NCBI GenBank assembly: GCA_937888775.1
Contig: CALAQT010000257.1
Location: forward strand, 1-14,668
Direction of reading: 5' to 3'
Source: an uncultured Actinomycetes bacterium
GTDB taxonomy: Bacteria; Actinomycetota; Thermoleophilia; Solirubrobacterales; Solirubrobacteraceae
Length of the DNA stretch: 14,668 nucleotides
The position numbers were made by a program, and so were the translations under genes. Shown piece by piece: positions 6,993-12,625 of the stretch. How positions within the stretch are numbered: position 1 is the first letter of the stretch; every line of letters starts with the position of its first letter. The notes under the pieces are model-generated. The model ran no database searches, had not been told where the DNA came from, and saw nothing but the letters and a program-made list of their open reading frames with translations.

Positions 6993-7880
6993 GTGCCATT
7001 TCTCACCAGTGAACCAATTAGCGCTTTGGCGGTTCAGCTTCTACGCCGCAGCATCGTGCTCCCCGCCGCCGTCGCGCGAGTGCCGGCGCCCGAATTTGCC
7101 GGTCCGAGCGGCGGGGCCGTCAAAGTCCGGGTGCCGCGGCCGCGCGTCGCACATCAACAGAGCGTGCCGGGAAATGACATCACTTTTGACTCGGTTACCG
7201 AAGACTCGGTCACGGTGGTGTTGTCACATCATTACAACGCGGTCTTGATTTCCGACGAGGACTTGAGTCTCAGTCTTGAGAACTTCGGACAGCAAATCCT
7301 GTTGCCGGCGGTCGCGAGTATCGCCGAAGCGGCAGAGCAGTCGTGCGCCGACGCGCTGCTGACCGCGCCCACCGTGGCAGGCATCGCCTGGGCGCCATTC
7401 CCTGACGCTCAGGACGACATCGCCACGGTCCTCGCAATCCGCGAGAGGATGACCTCGGTGAAAATCCCCGCCGCCAACCGATACGTGGTGGTCGCCCCGG
7501 ACATCGCCACACGACTGCTGGCCGTCCCGCAGTTTGTCCAGGCGAGTTTGCGTGGTGACAGTGGAGTGGCACTCGACACCGCGAGCATCGGCGAGGTTTA
7601 CGGCCTGAATTTCCTCGAATCCGTCACGATGCCCGACGGCGTCGCCGCGGCTTTTCATCAGTCCGGCGTGTGCTTCGCGAACGTCGCGCCACGGGCGCCC
7701 GGTGGCGTTGCAGACTCCACGGTGGCACAAGACAGCGGACTTCAATTGCGCGTCTTGCTGCAATTCGATCCGTCGAAGTTGTCGCTGGCGCACGTTGTCA
7801 GCGTTTTCAGCGGCGCGTCACTCACTGCCGACACCGGCGCGGTCGAGCGCGCATTCCTGATTGACACGCAGGCGAGTTGA
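6993..7880 (+). CDS. Major capsid protein, P22 coat-like (HK97 fold)
   Basis: A 295-residue phage coat protein. The opening MPFLTSEPISALAVQLLRRS, followed by a Phe-Ala-Gly and Val-Lys-Val-Arg-Val-Pro-Arg beta segment (about 35-50), then EDSVTVVLSHHYNAVLISDEDL (in two parts: EDSVTVVLSHHYNAV and LISDEDLSLSLENFG) and QQILLPAVASIAEAAE, follows the pattern of the P22 coat/actinophage capsid family. Later segments (RYVVVAPDIATRLL and VYGLNFLESVTMPDGVAAAFH) match the fold's P- and A-domain strands. The start is a GTG with GAAAGG 6 nt upstream. Its codons are noticeably more AT-containing than those of the host genes, consistent with foreign origin. It sits directly after the scaffold-like gene, as in P22-like head operons. 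No portal or protease accompanies it. Confidence 0.85.
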   Translation: MPFLTSEPISALAVQLLRRSIVLPAAVARVPAPEFAGPSGGAVKVRVPRPRVAHQQSVPGNDITFDSVTEDSVTVVLSHHYNAVLISDEDLSLSLENFGQQILLPAVASIAEAAEQSCADALLTAPTVAGIAWAPFPDAQDDIATVLAIRERMTSVKIPAANRYVVVAPDIATRLLAVPQFVQASLRGDSGVALDTASIGEVYGLNFLESVTMPDGVAAAFHQSGVCFANVAPRAPGGVADSTVAQDSGLQLRVLLQFDPSKLSLAHVVSVFSGASLTADTGAVERAFLIDTQAS

Positions 7881-7883
7881 CCG

Positions 7884-8048
7884 ATGCAGACGCCGACCAA
7901 CGTTGACGATCGCCTCAAGGAGATCGCGGCGGCGATCTCCCTACTCGAACCCGACCGCGACGACCCGCACGTCGCCAGCGAACTGGTCAGCCTTGAGTGC
8001 GCAGCGTCGCGACTCATCGAGCAGCAGCAAACGGCCGTTTGCCCGTGA
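7884..8048 (+). CDS. Small helical protein after the coat gene, hypothetical
   Basis: A 54-residue protein beginning MQTPTNVDDRLKEIAAAISL and ending RLIEQQQTAVCP. It is predicted to be two short amphipathic helices. The ATG lies 3 nt after the coat stop and the TGA overlaps the next GTG start (GTGA at 8045-8048), so coat, this gene and the next form a tightly coupled run. No family is recognised; a head-accessory role is suggested only by position. Confidence 0.6.
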   Translation: MQTPTNVDDRLKEIAAAISLLEPDRDDPHVASELVSLECAASRLIEQQQTAVCP

Positions 8049-8275
8049 TCACGGAGATTGATCTAGACGTAGGCGGCAACCTGGTGGTGTTCGCGCCCCT
8101 GTCCCCTATCTCGATCGGCATTCTCAGCGCGGAGGGCTGGGGCTTGACCCCGGATGGCCAAGCCTATTTTGATCCGGCCGGACCCGCACTTGGCGAAAAC
8201 GCGCGGCTTATTCAGGACGAATTTGGCGGATTGGAGATAGTGCGAACCGTGTCATGGCCAGGGTTGCAATCTTGA
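8045..8275 (+). CDS. Small beta-rich protein, hypothetical
   Basis: A 76-residue acidic protein (MITEIDLDVGGNLVVFAPLS...) with alternating hydrophobic strands and no membrane segment. The GTG start overlaps the stop of the previous gene by 4 bp and has no Shine-Dalgarno of its own, which fits reinitiation. It closes the coat cluster, and the iteron-like array begins 5 bp after its stop. A head-decoration or head-completion role would suit its size and place, but no motif supports it. Confidence 0.6.
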   Translation: MITEIDLDVGGNLVVFAPLSPISIGILSAEGWGLTPDGQAYFDPAGPALGENARLIQDEFGGLEIVRTVSWPGLQS

Positions 8276-8279
8276 CCTG

Positions 8280-8428
8280 CGTCATGGGGATGGACGGACC
8301 GACGTCGCATAGGACGGCCGATCGCATAAGGACGGCGTCGACGCATGGGATGGACGATCGCATAAGGACGGCCGAACGTCGCATTAGGACGGCCGAACGG
8401 ACGCATAGGGACGGCGACGCATAGGCAG
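8280..8428. repeat. Iteron-like array, consensus CGCATAAGGACGGC (7-8 copies)
   Basis: Copies start at 8306, 8323, 8342, 8359, 8380, 8402 and 8418, with a weaker one at 8280. Spacings are 17, 19, 17, 21, 22 and 16 bp. All run in the same direction and most differ by one or two bases. The array fills the gap before the RHH gene at 8461. It may be the operator or partition-type site bound by that RHH protein, or a replication iteron set. Confidence 0.85.
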
Positions 8429-8447
8429 ACCATGCGTGCGCCTGGCG

Positions 8448-8453
8448 TACACT
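8448..8453 (+). promoter_or_regulatory. Putative -10 element of the first RHH gene (leaderless type)
   Basis: TACACT lies exactly 7 nt before the ATG at 8461, with no ribosome site between. This predicts a transcript starting at or next to the start codon. It sits at the end of the repeat array, so a protein bound to the repeats could block it. Confidence 0.45.
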
Positions 8454-8460
8454 CTGGTGC

Positions 8461-8652
8461 ATGAGCATCACTAGCCAATCGCGCGTCCTCCTAGGCGTGC
8501 ATTTACCCGCCAGCGACGCCCAGATCGTCCGCCAGCGCGCCGCCAAGGCCGACCGATCCGTCTCCGCGGAGTTGCGCGTCGCCTTGCGCCACTACCTCTC
8601 CCCGCGCGACGGCGACAAGGTCAGCAAGACAGTCGCCAAGGTTCGGCGATGA
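8461..8652 (+). CDS. Ribbon-helix-helix (Arc/CopG-like) DNA-binding protein
   Basis: A 63-residue protein with the RHH plan. A beta strand (RVLLGVHLPASDAQ, about 8-21), helix A (IVRQRAAKADRS) and helix B (VSAELRVALRHYL) come in order, followed by a short basic tail (SKTVAKVRR). Such proteins bind DNA as dimers through the paired strand and usually repress their own promoter or act as copy-control or partition factors. The array of 14-bp repeats directly upstream is the obvious candidate target. Its stop overlaps the start of the next frame as ATGA (8649-8652). A free-standing antitoxin role is less likely because no toxin is adjacent. Confidence 0.75.
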   Translation: MSITSQSRVLLGVHLPASDAQIVRQRAAKADRSVSAELRVALRHYLSPRDGDKVSKTVAKVRR

Positions 8653-8909
8653 GCACGTCGCCAGCATCGACCGCCGACCCGTCGAACGGCCGCACGACGC
8701 GACACGTGCGGCCACGACCGCTACAGCCGTACTCGTCGGGTGCCGCCACACGCTCGAATGGCCGCACGCGACCGCACGACGCCGCTCAGCACGTTTGCAG
8801 CACCGACACCCCTACCCCGGTACCCCCGGTTCAGTTCGGCGGGGACCGGGGACCAGTGCAGCTCGCTGGAGACGCAGTGCTTGTCACCTCGGTTTCCGGT
8901 GGTCTGTAG
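8649..8909 (+). CDS. Low-complexity hypothetical ORF, doubtful
   Basis: An 86-codon frame joined to the RHH gene by an ATGA overlap. The product is rich in Thr, Pro, Ser, Arg and Gly, with no recognisable domain. The DNA contains a repeated block (TCGAAYGGCCGCACG at 8682-8696 and 8754-8768, and CCGCACGACGC at 8690 and 8772). The frame could be translated by coupling, or the stretch could be a non-coding control region between the RHH and terminase genes. Confidence 0.3.
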   Translation: MSTSPASTADPSNGRTTRHVRPRPLQPYSSGAATRSNGRTRPHDAAQHVCSTDTPTPVPPVQFGGDRGPVQLAGDAVLVTSVSGGL

Positions 8910-8918
8910 GGGGCTTTG

Positions 8919-9338
8919 ATGGCGGCTGAGCGCTCAGCACGTGCGCCCGCGGGGCTCCAGGCAGCCGGCCGGCGGCTGTGGACGGCGATGCACGACGGCT
9001 TGGGCGAAGGATTGAGGTTCGGCGTCCACGAGCTCGAGATCCTCGCCCGCGCCTGCCAGGTCGCAGACCGTGAGGCTGCGCTGCGCGAGATTCTTGATCG
9101 CGATGGCCTGCTCGCCGAGGGTTCCCGCGCCCAGCTGACTTTGCATCCGGCGCTCGTGGAGTTGAGATTGTGCGAGTCGCAGGTCGTGTCGCTGCTGCAG
9201 CGGGTTTCGACGGAGGACACGGCAGGGCGCGCGACGTCGCCGACGTCGCGGCGTGCGACCAAGGCCGCGAATGTGCGTTGGGACCGCGAGCGACTCCGGG
9301 TCCTGTCAGACCGTAAGGCCGTGGGCCTCGATGGCTGA
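8919..9338 (+). CDS. Terminase small subunit, P27-like
   Basis: A 139-residue protein that would recognise the element's packaging site and hand the DNA to a large terminase motor. The order of motifs matches actinophage P27-type small terminases: GLQAAGRRLWTAM (12-24, start of the helical domain), HELEILARACQVADREAALREIL (in two parts: HELEILARACQ and VADREAALREIL), an HPAL-ELR helix around 76-83, and a basic C-terminus ending RRATKAANVRW (111-121). The ATG at 8919 is used because it is preceded by TAGGGGG; a TTG directly before it would add one residue. No large subunit is encoded anywhere in the element, so it would have to work with a helper's motor. The next gene starts 8 bp before its stop. 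Confidence 0.8.
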   Translation: MAAERSARAPAGLQAAGRRLWTAMHDGLGEGLRFGVHELEILARACQVADREAALREILDRDGLLAEGSRAQLTLHPALVELRLCESQVVSLLQRVSTEDTAGRATSPTSRRATKAANVRWDRERLRVLSDRKAVGLDG

Positions 9339-9663
9339 GAAGATCCCGGGTGGCCGTGCGCTCGACACGGCCTCGGACGAGACCTGGCAGCAACTCGGCA
9401 CAATCGGCAGCCGGCTCGGGCCGTCCTTGTTGCCGGGCCAGCCGACACGGATCCGGAATTGCTGGCTTCAGCTCGACGTGTCGCCGTATCCCATGGTTGA
9501 GCGGGCAGAGCGGCTGGTCGCGCTCTACATCGAGCTGGGAGCCCCCCGGCGTCGTGTCTCGGAGCTTGTCGAGCATGCGCAAACGCGTGCTAGCCGCCCG
9601 GGCGCCGCGGCTGCTCGGCTGCGTAGTGCTGAGCAGCGAGCGCGATTGAGCAGCAACCGATAG
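9331..9663 (+). CDS. Hypothetical protein coupled to the terminase small subunit
   Basis: A 110-residue protein with a tryptophan-containing N-terminal half (ETWQQLGTIGSRLGPSLLPG, about 17-36), a helix around 56-85 (VERAERLVALYIELGAPRRR) and an Arg/Ala-rich C-terminus. No family is recognised. The ATG overlaps the end of the terminase gene by 8 bp, so it is probably translated with it; a packaging or head-size function is possible but unsupported by motif. Confidence 0.6.
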   Translation: MAEKIPGGRALDTASDETWQQLGTIGSRLGPSLLPGQPTRIRNCWLQLDVSPYPMVERAERLVALYIELGAPRRRVSELVEHAQTRASRPGAAAARLRSAEQRARLSSNR

Positions 9664-9682
9664 AGACCCGGCTCGGACTGCG

Positions 9683-9943
9683 CTAATGCTCCGTCTGGCG
9701 GTCTGGGCCAGCCGCGAGCGCGCGAAGCTGGCTTGGCTCAATGCCAAGGAGGTCGGCCACCTTCCGTTTGGCGTCCGTCTCGTCGCTGGCGTTGACGGCC
9801 ACGTAGGTGCGCCTTTGGGTCGGGTGGGTCGGTGATGCTTCTCGACCTGTCCACATCTTCTCGTGGATTCCCGCTGGCGCTAGCACGGCCAGCTCCGCTT
9901 GCGTGAAGTCATCCTGCCCGTCTGACTTGGCTACTAAGAGCAT
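9683..9943 (-). CDS. Lone minus-strand small protein, hypothetical
   Basis: An 86-residue protein and the only plausible minus-strand gene of the element. The C-terminal half (TYVAVNASDETDAKRKVADL, then LGIEPSQLRAL) reads like a folded alpha/beta domain rather than an antisense shadow. The N-terminal half is FTQAELAVLAPAG. There is no HTH or membrane segment. The ATG at 9943 has only a weak upstream GGACGAG. It diverges from the second RHH gene, so the 170 bp between them could hold a two-way control switch. Single opposite-strand genes in small phage-like elements are often lysogeny or immunity regulators, but nothing in this protein proves that. Confidence 0.5.
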   Translation of the reverse strand: MLLVAKSDGQDDFTQAELAVLAPAGIHEKMWTGREASPTHPTQRRTYVAVNASDETDAKRKVADLLGIEPSQLRALAAGPDRQTEH

Positions 9944-10010
9944 GGCTCGTCCAGCACCCTAACAAGTCGTCTGACGCGTCTGTAGAGTACGCCGTACCGC
10001 TTCAGCACGC

Positions 10011-10076
10011 GCCGCATGGCGCCTATTGACCGCTGCAGCGCAGGACGCCGCATGGCGACCGCCCGGGCCGCATGGC
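10011..10076. repeat. Three copies of GCCGCATGGC upstream of the second RHH gene
   Basis: Exact copies lie at 10011-10020, 10047-10056 and 10067-10076. Each has complementary GCC/GGC arms around GCAT. They lie in the divergent space between the minus-strand gene and the RHH gene at 10113 and are likely operators. They share the CGCAT core with the 8280-8428 array. Confidence 0.7.
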
Positions 10077-10112
10077 TCAGTCTCGTTCACGACTGACCCC
10101 GGAGGTTGCCTC

Positions 10113-10322
10113 GTGCCAACCGCACGCATCAAAGTTACGACCTACATTTCGGCGGAGACCGACCGGGCGCTGCGCGCCCGCGCCGTCGCCGACGAGAGGA
10201 CCGTCAGCAGCACGCTGGAGCGGATCCTGCGCCACACGCTGCTCCCTACAACGAGCGAAACCGCCCGGCGGGGCGGCTCCGCGACTACGAAGCGCGTTGG
10301 CCCGCGCCATGTCGCAGCTTAG
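10113..10322 (+). CDS. Second ribbon-helix-helix DNA-binding protein
   Basis: A 69-residue protein. IKVTTYISAETDRALRARA (about 6-24) gives the RHH strand and first helix, ERTVSSTLERILRHTL (28-43) the second helix, and a basic disordered tail follows. The GTG start at 10113 is fixed by a strong GGAGG 7 nt upstream; a longer frame from 10026 lacks this and would add an unrelated stretch. The upstream GCCGCATGGC triplet is a likely binding target and implies self-control. As the first gene before the HTH and replication ATPase genes, it is well placed to regulate replication of the element. Confidence 0.75.
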   Translation: MPTARIKVTTYISAETDRALRARAVADERTVSSTLERILRHTLLPTTSETARRGGSATTKRVGPRHVAA

Positions 10323-10476
10323 CGGAGGCCCACGACAGCCAGCGGCTGCCTCAGGCGGCCGTTCGCAGGGGACCTTGACCCGGACGGGCACAAAAAGCCA
10401 GTCCGTTGGACGGCAATGTTCACTTAGAGCTATGTCGTCTACCGTCGCCGCGAGCACATCTTTGCCGGAGGCCCGG

Positions 10477-10713
10477 ATGTTGCCGGCGCTGCTCACCGTC
10501 CGGGAGACCGCGGACGCGCTCCGCGTGAACCCCCGAACAATCGAGCGCTGGACCGCAGAGGGCCGCCTGCGACGGGTGAAACTCGCCCCGCGCTGCGTCC
10601 GATACCGCGCCGACGACGTCGCCGAACTAATCGCTTCAGACGAAAGCCCCGCTGCCACGGCGAGGCTTTCGAGCAAATCGGCCAGGACGGGCCGCGATGC
10701 AACTCCAGTCTAA
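10477..10713 (+). CDS. Helix-turn-helix protein, excisionase/MerR-like (HTH_17)
   Basis: A 78-residue protein with a winged HTH of the excisionase type. LTVRETADALRVNPRTIERW (about 6-25) is the helix-turn-helix, EGRLRRVKLAPRCVRYRADD (27-46) is the wing, and VAELIAS ends the domain. The ATG at 10477 is chosen because GGAGG ends 5 nt before it and the domain begins right after; an ATG at 10432 would add 15 residues without a ribosome site. It overlaps the ATPase gene by 17 bp. It may act as the excisionase (recombination directionality factor) or as a transcription factor; a second protein of the same fold lies at 11962. Confidence 0.8.
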   Translation: MLPALLTVRETADALRVNPRTIERWTAEGRLRRVKLAPRCVRYRADDVAELIASDESPAATARLSSKSARTGRDATPV

Positions 10714-11965
10714 CCCCGGCGCCCGCGACAGCGCCGTGTCGAGCAGCTGGCTACCGCTCGACCTGGCGCCCGTAGTCGCGGGCGTTCAGGCCGGCGAGAT
10801 AGTCGGGCCCGTCCCAACGATGATGTTACGAGCCGACCTCGTGCCGTTGCTGTACCCCGGCGAGGTGCACTCGCTCAGTGGCGAGCCCGAATCCTGCAAG
10901 GGCTGGCTCGCGCTGTACGCCGCCGTCTCGATGATTGAGATCGGCGGCGCCGTGCTTTACGTTGACTTTGAGGACGGCGCGCCCGCGATCATCGGGCGGC
11001 TGCTCGCGCTGGGAGCACTACCCGAAGCGATCATCGAGCGGTTCACATACGTCAGGCCAGACGACCCGTTCAACGCCGAGGCGTTCCACGAGCTGCTCGG
11101 CAGTCGCACGTTCGCGCTCGTGGTGGTCGACGGTTTGACCGAGGGCTACGGGCTGCTCGGGTTGGACATCAACTCGAACGACGACGCCGCCAAGTTCCTT
11201 GCCGCGATACCACGTCCCGCCGCTGCGGCCGGTGCCGCGGTGCTCGAGATCGACCACGTCGGCCGCAACAAGGACGCTCGCGGACGCTACTCAATCGGCG
11301 CCCAGCACAAGCTTGCCGGTGTCGCCGTCGCCTACGGCACCGACGTCATCAAGACGCTCAGCCGCACGACCCCCGGCCTAATCAAGCTGAAGGTCGACAA
11401 GGACCGCCACGGACACGTCCGCGGACGCGCGCTAGGCGGCGTGATCGCGATGGCGCACTTCACCCCGGCCGATGATGGCCAGCAGATGAGCGTCCGGCTC
11501 GACCCCCCCGAAGACACCGCGACCAGCGGCGAATTCCGCCCGACCGTCCTCATGGCCCGCGTCGCCGAGTTCGTCAACGACGAACCCGGCGCCAGCCGCA
11601 ACCACATCCGGCAAGGCGTCGCCGGGCGCGGCGAGTGGGTCGACAAAGCGCTCCACCTGCTCACCGCAGAGGGCTACATCGACCGTCGAAAAGAAGGCCA
11701 GACGTACGCCCACTACACCCTCCTCCACTACGAAAACCAACCGGGTCCCACCGAGTCCCAACCGAGTCCCGGAAACAGTCCGGCTAACCGGGTCCCCGGG
11801 TCCCCCCCCTTAAGGGACCCGGTCCCGGACCCGGTGGGGTCAGGCCCGGCAAAAAACAGCAACCGGGTCCCGGACCCGGTTGGGTCAGAAAACGGCAACC
11901 GGGTGCCGCTGCTAACCGAAGACCAACTACAGGCGCTCAGAGACCAAGAGAGCATCTCCCCATGA
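10697..11965 (+). CDS. RepA-like AAA ATPase / replicative helicase-type protein
   Basis: A 422-residue protein with a RecA-like AAA_25 core (about 45-255) and a C-terminal winged helix (about 282-343). The core shows a Walker A-like loop GEPESCKGW (62-70), a Walker B strand ALVVVD (140-145), LEIDHVGRNKDARGRYSIGAQ (in two parts: LEIDHVGRNKDA and RGRYSIGAQ) with sensor residues, and KVDKDRHG. This plan is common in replication genes of actinobacterial integrative elements and satellites. The Walker A Ser/Thr after Lys68 is Gly69, and the Gly before the Lys is Cys67, so hydrolysis may be altered. The last 75 residues are a disordered tail with repeated NRVP-DPVGS units, encoded by an inverted/direct repeat cluster. 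The likely role is element replication. It overlaps both neighbours. Confidence 0.8.
   Translation: MQLQSNPGARDSAVSSSWLPLDLAPVVAGVQAGEIVGPVPTMMLRADLVPLLYPGEVHSLSGEPESCKGWLALYAAVSMIEIGGAVLYVDFEDGAPAIIGRLLALGALPEAIIERFTYVRPDDPFNAEAFHELLGSRTFALVVVDGLTEGYGLLGLDINSNDDAAKFLAAIPRPAAAAGAAVLEIDHVGRNKDARGRYSIGAQHKLAGVAVAYGTDVIKTLSRTTPGLIKLKVDKDRHGHVRGRALGGVIAMAHFTPADDGQQMSVRLDPPEDTATSGEFRPTVLMARVAEFVNDEPGASRNHIRQGVAGRGEWVDKALHLLTAEGYIDRRKEGQTYAHYTLLHYENQPGPTESQPSPGNSPANRVPGSPPLRDPVPDPVGSGPAKNSNRVPDPVGSENGNRVPLLTEDQLQALRDQESISP
11739..11908. repeat. AACCGGGTCCC direct/inverted repeat cluster (candidate origin)
   Basis: AACCGGGTCCC-like units occur at 11739, 11749 and 11760 (both with CGAG), 11786-11805 (tandem), 11814-11835 (inverted) and 11861-11881, plus a partial unit at 11897. 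The 11861-11881 unit is a perfect 10-bp inverted repeat around one C. A-rich runs (AAAAAACAGCAA, GAAAACGGCAA) lie between units. The cluster sits within the 3' end of the ATPase gene. Confidence 0.8.
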
Positions 11966-12210
11966 GCGCCACGCCTCATCGCCAGCTTGTCGCGACCGGC
12001 CCGCTGCTCGATGCGAAGGGCGCCGCGGAGCTGCTGGCCGTCCCGGCGTCGTGGGTGCTCGCCGAAGCACGCGCGGATCGCATCCCACACGTTCGCCTCG
12101 GACGCTACGTCAGGTTCTCCGAGGATGAGCTGAGCGAGTGGTGCCAATCACGCCGTCGAGGGCCTCAGCCGGCCGCACGGGACCTAGCGGACCGCCCTGA
12201 AGCGGAGTAG
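11962..12210 (+). CDS. Second helix-turn-helix protein, excisionase/AlpA-like
   Basis: An 82-residue protein with an HTH_17-type domain. LLDAKGAAELLAVPASWVLA (15-34) is the helix-turn-helix, ADRIPHVRLGRYVRFSEDEL (38-57) is the wing carrying the typical R-G-x-VRF, and SEWCQSRRR follows. The start overlaps the ATPase stop as ATGA. Because it lies closer to the integrase and has the clearest excisionase wing, it is the better candidate for the directionality factor of the two HTH proteins; the protein at 10477 may instead be regulatory. Charged residues after 65 are probably disordered. Confidence 0.8.
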   Translation: MSATPHRQLVATGPLLDAKGAAELLAVPASWVLAEARADRIPHVRLGRYVRFSEDELSEWCQSRRRGPQPAARDLADRPEAE

Positions 12211-12385
12211 GATGCGCGCCAACCAATCAAGTGGGCCCGCGACGTGTAAGCGCCCGGGCCCGTGGCACCCTGAGAGTTCAGGCTCAGGCGCGCCAGGCAA
12301 CCTACCGAATCGGCCGGGTGTCTTCCTCGCCAAGCAGACCGCTCTCTCGGAGCCGCGGCAACGCCACGAAACCGAGGAGGGCCTG

Positions 12386-12625
12386 ATGGCCACCATCGAA
12401 GAGCTGAAGCGCCTCGACATGGAGATCGCCGAGGCTGAGCATCGTGCGCTGCGGAATCTCGCGGAGCACCTTCGACAGGCCGTAGTCGAGCTACCGATTC
12501 AATCGCGGCTCGCGCGCACATTCGCGCAACACGCGCAGGAGTTCGACCGGCGTCGGGACACCGCGTTTTGCATGCTGCGCTCGCTGGCGTGGGACATCGA
12601 GCACGACATCGAGCGGGGCGAGTGA
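12386..12625 (+). CDS. Small helical protein before the integrase, hypothetical
   Basis: A 79-residue protein, highly charged and almost wholly helical (TIEELKRLDMEIAEAEHRAL, then ARTFAQHAQEFDRRRDTAF), probably a coiled coil. No family is recognised. The ATG at 12386 has a textbook GGAGG 5 nt upstream. An in-frame ATG at 12212 would add 58 residues of low-complexity Pro/Ser/Gly sequence and is less likely, although it too has GGAG nearby. Its TGA overlaps the integrase ATG by one base (TGATG), so the two are translationally coupled and it may accompany or regulate integrase. Confidence 0.65.
   Translation: MATIEELKRLDMEIAEAEHRALRNLAEHLRQAVVELPIQSRLARTFAQHAQEFDRRRDTAFCMLRSLAWDIEHDIERGE

Noticed and set aside
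8280..8460. CRISPR array
   Set aside because: The units are only about 14 bp, spacers are 2-8 bp and no cas genes are present; this is an iteron-type array.
8461..8909. Toxin-antitoxin pair (RHH antitoxin plus next ORF)
   Set aside because: The second frame is low complexity with no toxin fold, and the repeat array fits replication or operator control better.
8884..9747. 287-codon minus-strand open frame (and a 205-codon one at 8831-9448)
   Set aside because: Both are Arg/Ser/Pro-rich antisense frames over the terminase small subunit and its neighbour, with no domain, as expected in high-GC DNA.
10077..10676. 199-codon minus-strand frame
   Set aside because: Antisense to the RHH and HTH genes, both of which have recognisable folds and Shine-Dalgarno sites.
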